From CAWHYG01 sp963833505 (GTDB lineage: Bacteria > Eisenbacteria > RBG-16-71-46 > CAIMUX01), in NCBI GenBank assembly GCA_963833505.1, contig CAWHYG010000007.1, positions 1,550,001 to 1,614,000 of the forward strand: 64,000 nt of DNA. Direction: 5' to 3'. Made by a program: the position numbers and the translations under genes. How positions within the stretch are numbered: the first letter of the stretch is position 1; every line of letters starts with the position of its first letter. Positions 1 to 9,741 of the stretch are shown one piece after another. The notes under the pieces were generated by a model. It had not been told where the DNA came from and did no database searches. It saw nothing but the letters and a program-made list of their open reading frames with translations.

Positions 1-1
1 C

Positions 2-727
2 ATCCAGCACTACGACAAGGAGCGCTCGGTCACGATCACGGCGAACGTGCAGAGCGGCTGGAACACCGACCGCGTGACGCGCGAAGTCCTGCGGCGCCTG
101 GGCGCGCAGAAGATCCCGGCCGGCTATCGAATCATGCCCGCGGGCGAGATCGAGAGCCGGGAAGAGAGCTTCGGCGGGCTGTCGAACGCGATCATCCTGA
201 CCATCTTCATCATCCTCGGGATCCTCATCCTCGAGTTCGGCTCGTTCCGCGGCATGCTGATCGTGGCCTCGGTGATTCCCCTGGGCGCGGTGGGCGGGCT
301 GCTCGCGCTCTTCTTCTCCGGCTACACCCTGTCGTTCACGTCCATGATCGGATTCATCGCCCTGATCGGGATCGAGATCAAGAACAGCATCCTTCTCGTC
401 GACTTCACGAACCAGCTCCGCGAACAAGGCGTTCCGGTCCGGGAAGCGGTGGAGCGCGCCGGCCGGATCCGCTTCCTGCCCATCCTGCTGACAACCATGA
501 CGGCGGTGGGTGGATTGTTGCCGCTCGCGGTGCAGCGTTCCTCGCTCTATTCCCCGCTGGCGCTGGTCCTGATCGGTGGGCTGATCAGCTCGACCCTGCT
601 GGCCCGTCTGGTGACGCCGGTCATGTATCTTCTGCTGGCTCCCCCGCTCCGCCCGCACGGGCCTTCGGCCGGCGAACCGACCGTCTCGCCGGTGATGGGC
701 CGCGCGGCCGGGTCCGGGTCCCGGTAG
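2..727 (+). CDS. RND efflux transporter, C-terminal part (partial)
   Basis: The reading frame is open from the window edge and stops at 725-727, so only about the last 241 residues are present. They hold the final transmembrane block of an AcrB/HAE1-type resistance-nodulation-division pump: a run of hydrophobic helices, including NAIILTIFIILGILILEFGS and a helix with the family-typical string IEIKNSILLVDF, then RFLPILLTTMTAVGGLLPLA. Such pumps sit in the inner membrane and drive proton-coupled export through a periplasmic adaptor and outer-membrane channel; those partners, if linked, lie upstream of the window. The substrate cannot be told from this fragment. The last 40 residues are a Pro/Gly/Arg-rich tail without helices. 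Family assignment is firm, specificity unknown. Confidence 0.9.
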   Translation: MQHYDKERSVTITANVQSGWNTDRVTREVLRRLGAQKIPAGYRIMPAGEIESREESFGGLSNAIILTIFIILGILILEFGSFRGMLIVASVIPLGAVGGLLALFFSGYTLSFTSMIGFIALIGIEIKNSILLVDFTNQLREQGVPVREAVERAGRIRFLPILLTTMTAVGGLLPLAVQRSSLYSPLALVLIGGLISSTLLARLVTPVMYLLLAPPLRPHGPSAGEPTVSPVMGRAAGSGSR

Positions 728-841
728 GATTCCCATGAAGTGGACGGTTCATGAACCGCGAGTGAGATTCTGTATCGTGATTCCGGCTTGATGCGACGAT
801 AGTCTTCATTGGCTTCTTCGTCATTCTGTTGCCGAATTGTC

Positions 842-896
842 TTGAACTGCCCCTAGATCTAGTACTAACTTGGGCAGGTCATACTAGATCTAGTGG
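842..896 (+). promoter_or_regulatory. Tandem NrdR boxes over the nrdJ promoter
   Basis: Two identical 10-bp palindromes CTAGATCTAG lie at 853-862 and 884-893. Their centres are 31 bp apart, three helical turns, on the same face of the DNA. The core fits the published NrdR-box consensus acaCwAtATaTwGtgt at its conserved positions (C-w-A-n-A-T-n-T-w-G), and the second copy keeps extra flanking matches (ATA before, TGG after). A plausible -35 (TTGAAC, 842-847) precedes box 1, with a weak -10 (TAACTT, 866-871) between the boxes, so bound repressor would block RNA polymerase. NrdR is the ATP/dATP-sensing repressor of ribonucleotide reductase genes. The gene immediately downstream is a ribonucleotide reductase, which is the strongest support. 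The nrdR gene itself is not in this window. Confidence 0.75.
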
Positions 897-991
897 TTTC
901 CCTGGAGAAGGGCCGGAAAACGGGCGTATAGAGAACAGGTGAGTGATCCGGACCGTTGCGCAGGTTCGGGGAGCGCGGGAAGGAGAGGGAC

Positions 992-3859
992 ATGGCTCGA
1001 AAGGACTCGAGAAACGGCGGGGGCCGGAACGGGGCTCACGGTATGCCGCTGAGCGGACACCCGGGGCCGGAGAAGCATCAGGAAGAACGGCCACCGGCGG
1101 GCCCGATCGCAGCTCGGGCCGGTCGCGGCGTGTCGGTAGAGCGCCGGCTTTCGCACCCGGGCGTACATCCGTTCGACGAGGTGACCTGGGAGCTCCGCAC
1201 GGCAGCCCTGACCAGCGAGAAGGGCGAATCCATCTTCGAGCAGAAGGGGGTCGAGACCCCCTCCTTCTGGTCACAGATGGCGACGAACGTCGTAGCGTCG
1301 AAGTATTTCAACGGCGCCGTGGGAACGCCGCAACGCGAGCGATCGGTCAAGCAGCTCGTGACGCGCGTGGCGGGCACGATCGCGCGCTGGGGACGCGAGC
1401 TGGAGTACTTCGACACCCCGGCCGACGCGGACGCCTTCGAGGCCGAGCTGACCTACCTCCTGGTCCATCGAATGGCGGCCTTCAACTCCCCGGTCTGGTT
1501 CAACGTCGGGATCGAGCCGAAGCCGCAGTGCTCGGCCTGCTTCATCAACTCCGTCCGGGACACGATGGATTCGATCCTCGATCTGGCCAAGACCGAAGGG
1601 ATGCTCTTCAAGTGGGGCTCGGGGTCCGGCACCAACTTCTCGCCTCTCCGCTCCTCGCGGGAGCCGCTCTCGGGCGGGGGCACCGCGTCCGGGCCGGTTT
1701 CCTTCATGAAGGGATATGACGCCTTCGCCGGCGTGATCAAGTCGGGGGGCAAGACGCGGCGCGCCGCCAAGATGGTCATCCTGAACATCGATCACCCCGA
1801 CATCGTCGACTACATCAACTGCAAGGCGGAAGAGGAGAAGAAGGCCTGGGCCCTGATCGACGCCGGGTACGACGGCTCGCTCACGGGCACCGCGTATTCC
1901 AGCGTCTTCTTCCAGAACTCCAACAATTCCGTGCGCGTGACCGACGCCTTCATGGAGGCGGTCGAAACCGACGGGCCCTGGCAGACCATGGGCGTCCTTT
2001 CCCACGAGCCGATCGACACCTACCGGGCGCGGGATCTCTTCCGCCAGATGGCCGACGCGGCCTGGACCTGCGGCGATCCCGGGATCCAGTTCGACACGAC
2101 CATCAACACCTGGCACACCTGCACGGCCAGCGGGCCGATCCGCGCCTCGAATCCATGCAGCGAGTACATGTTCCTCGACGACACCGCCTGCAACCTGTCG
2201 AGCCTGAACCTCATGAAGTTCCGCACTCCGACCGGCGAGCTGGACTCCGAGCTTCTCCGGCACGCCGTCCACGTCCTGATCCTGGCGCAGGAGATCATCG
2301 TCGACTCGGCGTCCTATCCCACTCCGAAGATCGCGCGGAACAGCCATGAGTTCCGGCCGCTCGGTCTGGGCTACGCCAACCTGGGCAGCCTGCTCATGGC
2401 CCGCGGCATTCCCTACGACAGCGAGCAGGGGCGCCACGTCGCGGCCGCCATCACCGCGCTCATGACCGGGCAGGCCTACGCCACGTCGGCCGAGATCGCG
2501 GCGGTCAAGGAGCCGTTTCCCGCGTTCCCCGAGAACGCCGAGCCGATGCTGGCCGTGATCGGAAGGCACCGGCGCGCGCTTGGCCAGGTCGATCCGGGTC
2601 TCGTGCCGGAGCGCCTGCGGGCGGCCGCCCTCCAGGCCTGGGATCGGGCGGACGAATTGGGTCGGGCCCACGGCTATCGCAACTCCCAGGTCAGCGTGCT
2701 CGCTCCCACCGGCACGATCGCCTTCCTGATGGACTGCGACACGACCGGGGTCGAGCCGGACATCGCCCTCATCAAGTACAAGAAGCTGGTGGGGGGCGGA
2801 ATGCTCAAGATCGTGAACCAGACGGTGCCGGAGGCCCTGGAGTACCTCGGCTACACGCCGGAGGAGCGCCGGGACATCCTCGTTCATCTGGAGGAGCACG
2901 AGACCATCGAGGGAGCGCCGTGGCTTAGGACCGAGCATCTGCCGGTCTTCGACTGCGCCTTCAAGCCGCGCCACGGATCCCGGTCGATCCACTACATGGG
3001 CCATATCCGGATGATGGCGGCGGTGCAGCCGTTCCTCTCCGGAGCGATCTCGAAGACGGTGAACATGCCGACCGACGCCGGGCCGGAGGACATCGAGAGG
3101 GTCTGGCTCGAGTCCTGGCATCTCGGGCTCAAGGCGGTCGCCATCTACCGCGACGGCTGCAAACGCACCCAGCCGCTCAACACCGGCCGGGAGAACGCCG
3201 CACCGGTCCGCCCGGCCGCGGTGGACTCCGGCTCGGCTCCGGCGCCGGCCGCGGCCGAGACCGGATCGGGGCAGACCGGATCGACAGGAGTGGGCGGGGC
3301 ACGACCCATCCGGCGGAGGCTGCCGGACGAGCGGGCTTCGATCACCCACAAGTTCTCGATCGCCGGGCACGAGGGCTACGTCACGGTCGGACTGTACGAA
3401 GACGGCACTCCCGGCGAGATCTTCATCGTCATGGCCAAGGAAGGAAGCGTCGTCTCCGGCCTGGTCGACTCCTTCGCCACCGCGATCTCGCTGGCCCTTC
3501 AGTACGGCGTGCCTCTCAAGGTCCTGGTGGACAAGTTCACCAACGTGCGTTTCGAGCCCTCCGGCATCACGACCAATCCGGAGATCCGCTTCGCCAAGTC
3601 GATCACCGACTACATCTTCCACTGGATGGCCTTGAAATTCGCCAAGGACCACCCGGTGGTCATCGAAGGACGGTCGCATGAATCGGCGCCTTCCGGCGGG
3701 TCGGCGGCGGCAGACTGGGGTTTGAGCAAGGCCGGCCTGGTCACGACGCATGAGCGGATGATCGATTCGCCCACGTGCCCCGATTGCGGATCCCTCATGA
3801 TCCGGAACGCGTCCTGCTACCGCTGTTTCAACTGCGGCACCACCAACGGGTGTTCGTGA
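992..3859 (+). CDS. nrdJ: Adenosylcobalamin-dependent (class II) ribonucleotide reductase
   Basis: Reduces ribonucleotides to deoxyribonucleotides using adenosylcobalamin as radical source, without oxygen dependence. I start it at ATG 992 behind AGGAGAGG (981-988); the frame is open further upstream but without a better start. The 955-residue length fits the long NrdJ type. Visible landmarks are a cysteine pair CSAC (residues 180 and 183) in FNSPVWFNVGIEP..., a glycine-rich KWGSGSGTNFSPL segment, the active-site NPCSE (Cys about 389), the APTGTIAFLMDCDTTGVEP segment, and a C-terminal zinc-ribbon-like tail with Cys pairs at 929/932 and 945/948 that would carry the shuttle thiols. A Pro/Ala/Gly linker of about 35 residues before the C-terminal domain looks unstructured. 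NrdR boxes lie directly upstream, and a cobalamin adenosyltransferase gene follows. Confidence 0.95.
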   Translation: MARKDSRNGGGRNGAHGMPLSGHPGPEKHQEERPPAGPIAARAGRGVSVERRLSHPGVHPFDEVTWELRTAALTSEKGESIFEQKGVETPSFWSQMATNVVASKYFNGAVGTPQRERSVKQLVTRVAGTIARWGRELEYFDTPADADAFEAELTYLLVHRMAAFNSPVWFNVGIEPKPQCSACFINSVRDTMDSILDLAKTEGMLFKWGSGSGTNFSPLRSSREPLSGGGTASGPVSFMKGYDAFAGVIKSGGKTRRAAKMVILNIDHPDIVDYINCKAEEEKKAWALIDAGYDGSLTGTAYSSVFFQNSNNSVRVTDAFMEAVETDGPWQTMGVLSHEPIDTYRARDLFRQMADAAWTCGDPGIQFDTTINTWHTCTASGPIRASNPCSEYMFLDDTACNLSSLNLMKFRTPTGELDSELLRHAVHVLILAQEIIVDSASYPTPKIARNSHEFRPLGLGYANLGSLLMARGIPYDSEQGRHVAAAITALMTGQAYATSAEIAAVKEPFPAFPENAEPMLAVIGRHRRALGQVDPGLVPERLRAAALQAWDRADELGRAHGYRNSQVSVLAPTGTIAFLMDCDTTGVEPDIALIKYKKLVGGGMLKIVNQTVPEALEYLGYTPEERRDILVHLEEHETIEGAPWLRTEHLPVFDCAFKPRHGSRSIHYMGHIRMMAAVQPFLSGAISKTVNMPTDAGPEDIERVWLESWHLGLKAVAIYRDGCKRTQPLNTGRENAAPVRPAAVDSGSAPAPAAAETGSGQTGSTGVGGARPIRRRLPDERASITHKFSIAGHEGYVTVGLYEDGTPGEIFIVMAKEGSVVSGLVDSFATAISLALQYGVPLKVLVDKFTNVRFEPSGITTNPEIRFAKSITDYIFHWMALKFAKDHPVVIEGRSHESAPSGGSAAADWGLSKAGLVTTHERMIDSPTCPDCGSLMIRNASCYRCFNCGTTNGCS

Positions 3860-3867
3860 GCTTGGGC

Positions 3868-3971
3868 GAGGTCACGGAGTGAAGAACGACGCACGCAAAG
3901 CGGAAGCTCCCGATCGCCGGTCTGGCGATCCGAGACGCGAGGTCATGGCGTGAAGATCTACACACGCAAAG
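3868..3971 (+). repeat. Direct repeat of the pduO start region, 71-bp offset
   Basis: Bases 3868-3900 and 3939-3971 are near-identical 33-bp direct repeats (28 of 33 identical by eye), each holding GAGGTCA, a GTG codon and the first seven codons of the adenosyltransferase. The upstream copy opens a 24-codon frame from GTG 3879 whose TGA (3951-3953) overlaps the real GTG start (3950-3952). It looks like a short tandem duplication that left a vestigial start site. Whether the upstream GTG is translated, and so couples translation into pduO, cannot be told from sequence. Confidence 0.6.
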
Positions 3972-4558
3972 GCGACCGCGGCCGGACGTCGGTCCTCGGG
4001 GGCGGAGTCCTCTCCAAGGCGGATGCCCGCATCCGGGCTCTGGGCGCCCTCGATGAGACCAACGCCGCTCTCGGAGTCATCCTGGCCTCGAACGACCTGC
4101 CGGACCCGATCCGCAAGACTCTCGAGCGCGTCCAGAACGTCCTTTTCGAAGCGGGGGCGGCTCTGGCGTCCGTCGACGCAAGCACCGGAGCGTCCTTGTT
4201 CGCGGTCGAAACGATCTGGCTGGAGTCCGAGATCGATCGGGTCGAGGAACAGCTTCGGCCGCTCCAGAACTTCATTCTTCCGGGAGGCGGGACGGCCGGG
4301 GCGCTGTTGCACTGGGCCCGGACCGTCGCCCGGCGGGCGGAGACGTTCCTGGTCGAGGCGGCCGGAAACGAGGAGGCGCGAGTTCCCCTCGTGACGTGGT
4401 TCAACCGGCTGTCGGACGCGCTGTTCGTGCTGGCGCGGCTGGCCAACGCCTTGCAGGGAATCCCCGAGACCGTCTGGGAATCGCGTTTTCGCGGCGAGAG
4501 GCACTCGGGGGCGCCGCCGGCCGGTTCGGGGCCGGACCAATCGCCGGAAGGGAGGTAA
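3950..4558 (+). CDS. pduO: PduO-type cob(I)alamin adenosyltransferase
   Basis: Transfers the adenosyl group of ATP to cob(I)alamin, giving the adenosylcobalamin needed by the reductase upstream and the mutase downstream. The 202-residue protein starts at GTG 3950 with MKIYTRKGDRGRTS, the ATP-binding N-terminal signature of the MMAB/PduO family. It continues with LGALDETNAALG (31-42), an ILPGGGTAGALLHWARTVARR segment that matches the family's conserved cobalamin/ATP helix (Arg-Arg-x-Glu kept), and a VTWFNRLSDALFVLAR helix near the C-terminus. A Pro/Gly tail follows. It lies 90 bp after nrdJ in the same direction, probably in the same transcript. Its stop codon abuts a strong RNA-like inverted repeat. 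An EutT or CobA type is excluded by these motifs. Confidence 0.92.
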   Translation: MKIYTRKGDRGRTSVLGGGVLSKADARIRALGALDETNAALGVILASNDLPDPIRKTLERVQNVLFEAGAALASVDASTGASLFAVETIWLESEIDRVEEQLRPLQNFILPGGGTAGALLHWARTVARRAETFLVEAAGNEEARVPLVTWFNRLSDALFVLARLANALQGIPETVWESRFRGERHSGAPPAGSGPDQSPEGR

Positions 4559-4675
4559 GGGGCCGGTCGGAGCCTCCCGCTCAAGTCGTCCTGGGCCACG
4601 GAAGGCAGGGGGTAGATGTGATGCCTTTGGCTCTAGGGAAGGAGCAGGATGACCAGTTGGAGTGACCGGCCCCTT
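4557..4675 (+). ncRNA. Candidate structured RNA with 12-bp closing helix
   Basis: A perfect 12-bp inverted repeat (AAGGGGCCGGTC 4557-4568 with GACCGGCCCCTT 4664-4675) encloses nested complementary segments: GAGC/GCUC (4570-4573 with 4579-4582), GUCGUCCU/AGGAUGAC (4585-4592 with 4646-4653, 8 bp with one G-U), GGGCC/GGCUC (4593-4597 with 4629-4633, one G-U) and GAAGGCA/UGCCUUU (4601-4607 with 4622-4628). The G-U pairs favour function as RNA from the plus strand. It begins exactly at the pduO stop codon. I do not recognise the family: no cobalamin-riboswitch B12 box, SRP signature, 6S or tmRNA motif fits. It could be a riboswitch-like leader for the ACT gene, a processed 3'-UTR RNA or an elaborate terminator. 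Confidence 0.5.
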
Positions 4676-4691
4676 GTCATTTCTTCGTTCG

Positions 4692-4719
4692 GCCGGGATG
4701 TCCCTAACGGGGCCCCGGC
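4692..4719 (+). other. Second strong hairpin in the pduO-ACT gap
   Basis: GCCGGG (4692-4697) pairs with CCCGGC (4714-4719), and GUCCC (4700-4704) with GGGGC (4709-4713), across a UAAC loop: an 11-bp hairpin with a 2-nt bulge. No U-run follows, so it is a poor terminator. Further complementary pieces follow in the gap (CAAAGU/ACUUUG about 4741-4779; GGGTCG-ATC-CGACCC about 4785-4799; CAGGTG about 4804 with CACCTG about 4908). The whole stretch 4559-5030 holds no convincing gene. Confidence 0.4.
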
Positions 4720-5030
4720 TGAGAATATTCAATATAGCACAAAGTCTGCGGGATTTCCAGCCCTATGTTGCCGCACTTTGGTTGGGTCGATCCGACCCTG
4801 TCACAGGTGCCGGAAAGGTCTGTAGCGGCCTGGATTCTCCGGCTGAATATCCGGCTGTCGCGGCTTTGTTGAGGCTGGCGGTCCGGATTCCCGAACCCCT
4901 CCACCTGTCGCGGCTCGCGTCTCCGATGACGGCAGCCGGGCCTTTCCCATTGACGAGAACGGAGATTCGAGTTCCCATTTCTTGGAATCTCGAAAACTTG
5001 GGCGTTAGGGAAAGCCCGGGGGGAATGGGG

Positions 5031-5495
5031 ATGGCCGGGTTACGCGCGGTTGCCAATCGTGAAATCACCAAGATCACGCTGGAGGGCGTGCCGGACCGGC
5101 CGGGAATGGCCGCCGAGATCTTCGGCAGCCTCGGCCAGCTTGGATTCAACGTCGAGCTCGTGGTCTCGACCGGAGGCGCGCACGGTACGGCGGACATCTC
5201 ACTCGCGATTTCGCGAAGCGCGGAACACGAGGCCCTGAAGGCGCTGGATTCGCTGCGGCGCGAGATCGGAGCCCGCTCCCTGCACCGGAACTCGAAGGTC
5301 GCACTCGTGAGCCTGGTCGGCCACAGCCTGTCGACCGAACCAGGGATCGCCGGCCGCATGTTCGGGACGCTCTCCCGCGCCGGGATCAACATCGAGGTCA
5401 TCTCGACCTCGCTCTCCTCCGTCACCTGCATGATCGCGGAACGGCACACCGAAGCGGCCCTGGAGGCGCTCCGGGAGGAGTTCGGGCTGGACTGA
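5031..5495 (+). CDS. Two-ACT-domain protein (aspartokinase regulatory-domain-like)
   Basis: A 154-residue protein made of two ACT domains in tandem. The first is about residues 9-75 with ITLEGVPDRPGMAAEIFGSL, the second about 85-150 with VSLVGHSLSTEPGIAGRMFGTL and GINIEVISTSLSSVTCMIAE. The pattern is that of the regulatory C-terminus of aspartate kinase, here without the kinase. Free-standing versions are presumed to be small-molecule (amino acid) sensors, but no ligand can be named. I start it at ATG 5031; ATG 5025 is in the same frame, and a GGGGGG run serves as ribosome-binding site. The frame stays open to 4662, but that part lacks domain-like sequence and overlaps the structured region. 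It sits between two cobalamin-related genes with no evident functional link. Confidence 0.8.
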   Translation: MAGLRAVANREITKITLEGVPDRPGMAAEIFGSLGQLGFNVELVVSTGGAHGTADISLAISRSAEHEALKALDSLRREIGARSLHRNSKVALVSLVGHSLSTEPGIAGRMFGTLSRAGINIEVISTSLSSVTCMIAERHTEAALEALREEFGLD

Positions 5496-5507
5496 CCCGG
5501 ACCGACT

Positions 5508-5576
5508 CCAGTTCCCGCTCGGCTTGATCGGGACCGATCTGTTAGTTTGTCCTGTTGCCAGGATCAGTGGAACTGG
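5508..5576 (+). other. Inverted-repeat element in the leader of the mutase gene
   Basis: CCAGTTCC (5508-5515) and GGAACTGG (5569-5576) are perfect complements. Inside them TGATC pairs with GATCA and GGAC with GTCC, giving a nested hairpin of about 69 nt in the 220-bp gap between the ACT gene and the mutase. No U-run follows. It may be a leader structure for the mutase or a weak terminator of the upstream genes; its class is not recognised. Confidence 0.35.
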
Positions 5577-5715
5577 CCCCCGGCCGGCCGAGCCCGGAGA
5601 TGCGCCCGCCGCTCTCCGGTGCCCGGGTTCAGGCCGGGCCCCCGATAGGACCCGAGGAGAGAACCCGGCGCGCGATTTCAGCCCGGGCCCCAGATCACGA
5701 ACCGAGGAGAGAACC

Positions 5716-7383
<1,668 letters not shown>

Positions 7384-7489
7384 AACGGCCGAAGCGGCGT
7401 CCGGCGCGACGGATCCAGGCTGCCAAAGCGCTCCGTTGCGATCGCCGATCCTCGGATCCAGGCGACCGAAGCGGACCGGTATCCAAGCC

Positions 7490-9340
7490 TCAAGGCAGCA
7501 GCACGAGCCGCACTCCGGGGCCCGGCGCCTGCGGCGCCCGCGCGAAGTAGAGACCGGCCGGCAAGGCCCTGCCTTCGTCATCGGTCCGATCCCAATCCGC
7601 CGACCCATCAGTCAGGCGCAGGGTGCGCCGAAGACGTCCGGACGAATCGGAAATGAGAATCTTGGAGGGACGATCTCCCGGCGCGCTCCCCCCGATCCCG
7701 GCCGGACCGCGCCATGTGAAAACGGTCCGCGCGGACACCGGATTCGGGAAGGCCAGGAGGCGCGCCCTCGATCCGGCGACGCCTGTGAATACGCCGGCGG
7801 AGACCGGCGGAACGATCCGGAAGGTGCGGCTCGTGGCCGAGACGTTCTCCCCGTCCTGATGCAACGTGAGTCGGAGGCACGCCTGGTCCGTGGCCGGCCC
7901 GGGGACGCTCCATTGCCGCTGCCCGGAATCGACGATGCCGTCGGCCACGGTGTGGAACGGCCCGTCCGGACCGGTGGTCGAGAGCTCGATGGTCATGGTC
8001 GCAGGATCGTTGCCCACGTGCGCCGAGCACCAGCGGATCGTCTGGGCCGAACCCTGGCAGACGACCTCGTTGCCGTGCGGAGACTGGAAGTGCACCGAGC
8101 GCGCCGCCGGCACGCTGGACTCCCGGTAGACGTAGAGCTTGTTCTCGTCGTTCGGGCCTTCTGCCTGAAGGATCGTGAGGTCAGGATAGCCGTTGTGATC
8201 GATGTCCGCTCCGACCCGGAAAGCGGAGGTGCCGTCGGACGCCGCCGGGGAGAACTGGCCGCCCGGCGTCCAATGGCCGGTTCCGTCGCCGAGCCAGATC
8301 GTCACCGTTCCCATTCCGATCACCACGAGGTCGAGATTCCCGTCGGAGTTCATGTCAGAGAGCTGCGTCACTTCATAGCTGCCGGTCGAAGGCAGGCCGG
8401 CGCTCGAGGAGACCCAGTGATCGGTCCGCCAGACGTAGACGAAGACGCCGCCGTTGTTGGTGAAGGCGAGGTCGTCCTTGCCGTCTCCGTCGACGTCGCC
8501 CAGTGAGACGCCCAAGAGATCGGTGGACGGCACGGGCAGTCCGGCGTCGGCGTTCGTGAAGTGGCCGGCCCCGTCGTTCAGGAAGACCGTCCCGTCGGCG
8601 TTGCTCGCGGCGATGTCGGGATAGCCGTCGCCGTTGATGTCGCCGGTGCAGACATACTGGTCGGAGAATCCGCCGCTCTCGCTGGCCCAGGTCTGCGTCC
8701 AGGTGCCGTTGTGGTTGTTGCGGTAGACGTGGAGCCCGTTGCAGCAGCCGAAGGAGAGCGACACGATGTCGAGGTTGCCGTCCTCGTCGAAGTCCGCCAG
8801 ATCGGTCGCGAACATCCCCCAGCTCTCGCCGTTCGAGGCCAGGCCGTCGTCCCAGGGAGTCCAGTTGATGCCGGTGCCGTCGCCCAGGGCGGCTTCGATG
8901 AGCTGGTCGCCGAAGTCGGTCGGCGAATAGTCGTGGTGCATGCTGTAGGCGACGTCGAGCTTGCCGTCGTTGTTGACGTCTCCCACCGCGATGCCGCCGT
9001 AGCCGAACTCGCCGTTCATGTTGATCGACCAGGTGGTGCCGCCGCTCCCGAAGTAGACCATGACTCCGTGCTCCTGCGTGTTGACGTAGGGGGAGCCGTG
9101 ATCTCCGATCGAGAGCAGATCGGGCCAGCCGTCGCCGTTGACGTCGCCGAATTCGAGCTCGCTGGGGCCGATCTCCCACGAGGGAAACTGCGGGCCGGAA
9201 GGAGAGCAGTTCACGTAGGTCAAGGCGCGGGCGGGAACGTGGGTGACGACGATGAGCGCGAGGAGGGCCGCGAGGCCGGGCACGCTGCTCCGATGTTTTC
9301 TCCCGCCGGGCTCTCTCAGGTCTTTTCCTGTTCCGAGCAT
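7490..9340 (-). CDS. Secreted FG-GAP/VCBS repeat protein with FlgD/Ig-like C-terminus
   Basis: A 616-residue exported protein starting at ATG 9340 behind GGAGG. Residues 1-37 form a signal peptide (basic start, then VPGLAALLALIVVTHVPARA). About seven FG-GAP-type repeats follow, each with a calcium-binding-like Dx(D/N)xDGxxD core: DVNGDGWPD, DVNNDGKLD, DFDEDGNLD, DINGDGYPD, DVDGDGKDD, DMNSDGNLD and the variant DIDHNGYPD. They should fold as a beta-propeller as in integrin alpha chains. A beta-rich domain with SPHGNEVVCQGSAQTIRW follows, then the C-terminal module starting at FPNPVSARTVFTW and ending LPAGLYFARA, shared with three other secreted proteins here. It probably sits on the cell surface or is released; its ligand is unknown. 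A TATAAT promoter lies upstream on the same strand. Confidence 0.85.
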   Translation of the reverse strand: MLGTGKDLREPGGRKHRSSVPGLAALLALIVVTHVPARALTYVNCSPSGPQFPSWEIGPSELEFGDVNGDGWPDLLSIGDHGSPYVNTQEHGVMVYFGSGGTTWSINMNGEFGYGGIAVGDVNNDGKLDVAYSMHHDYSPTDFGDQLIEAALGDGTGINWTPWDDGLASNGESWGMFATDLADFDEDGNLDIVSLSFGCCNGLHVYRNNHNGTWTQTWASESGGFSDQYVCTGDINGDGYPDIAASNADGTVFLNDGAGHFTNADAGLPVPSTDLLGVSLGDVDGDGKDDLAFTNNGGVFVYVWRTDHWVSSSAGLPSTGSYEVTQLSDMNSDGNLDLVVIGMGTVTIWLGDGTGHWTPGGQFSPAASDGTSAFRVGADIDHNGYPDLTILQAEGPNDENKLYVYRESSVPAARSVHFQSPHGNEVVCQGSAQTIRWCSAHVGNDPATMTIELSTTGPDGPFHTVADGIVDSGQRQWSVPGPATDQACLRLTLHQDGENVSATSRTFRIVPPVSAGVFTGVAGSRARLLAFPNPVSARTVFTWRGPAGIGGSAPGDRPSKILISDSSGRLRRTLRLTDGSADWDRTDDEGRALPAGLYFARAPQAPGPGVRLVLLP

Positions 9341-9466
9341 CCTGACCTCCCTTGATGCCGCCGGCCGGATCACGGAGGTTGCTGGCCCCGCCTTGAATCC
9401 GCAGCCGGCATGGATCCCGCCCCTGATCGAGATAAGCAAAGAGTCGTTGGGCTCTCCGCCGCTCCT

Positions 9467-9495
9467 ATTATAATGGCCTCCGCATGGGAAGTCAT
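9467..9495 (-). promoter_or_regulatory. Sigma-70-type promoter of the FG-GAP gene
   Basis: On the minus strand ATGACT (9490-9495) and a perfect TATAAT (9467-9472) are separated by 17 bp. Transcription would start near 9460, giving a leader of about 120 nt before ATG 9340. The remainder of the gap (9496-9741) holds no gene that I can support. Confidence 0.5.
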
Positions 9496-9741
9496 GCGAC
9501 GAAGAGCCGGGGTACGGGACAACGGAACCTCAACGTCACGGAGCACGAGGGCGATCGTGGACTGGAAGGCGGGAGTCGTTGATCAATGACACACTCCGGA
9601 TACCCAGCGCTGTGAGACACCGGCTCGGATGCCAGCGCTCTCTGGATCCACGCTCCGGCAGTGCATGGTCCAACCATGGAGGCTACGAATCACGGCTGAC
9701 CGCGCGCAGAAGATTCGGGGCGAGACGATCGCCCAGGGGGT

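Noticed and set aside
745..758. Perfect 14-bp palindrome CGGTTCATGAACCG after the RND gene
   Set aside because: No flanking repeat copy, promoter or U-run; a single short palindrome in GC-rich DNA is weak evidence for an operator or terminator.
1271..3751. Long open frame on the minus strand across nrdJ (similar ones lie opposite the mutase and HMT/MTHFR genes)
   Set aside because: Arg/Gly/Asp-rich shadow typical of GC-rich DNA, with no motifs and a certain gene on the other strand.
4557..4675. Resemblance to small SRP RNA (GGGAAGGAGCAG inside the element) or to a cobalamin riboswitch (GCCACGGAAGG)
   Set aside because: The SRP tetraloop and asymmetric loop are not in the right helix, and no B12 box or the paired cobalamin-riboswitch core is present, so neither family is claimed.
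4662..5024. N-terminal extension of the ACT protein as coding sequence
   Set aside because: The frame is open but has no domain-like sequence, overlaps strong RNA hairpins, and ATG 5031/5025 is a natural start just before the first ACT strand.
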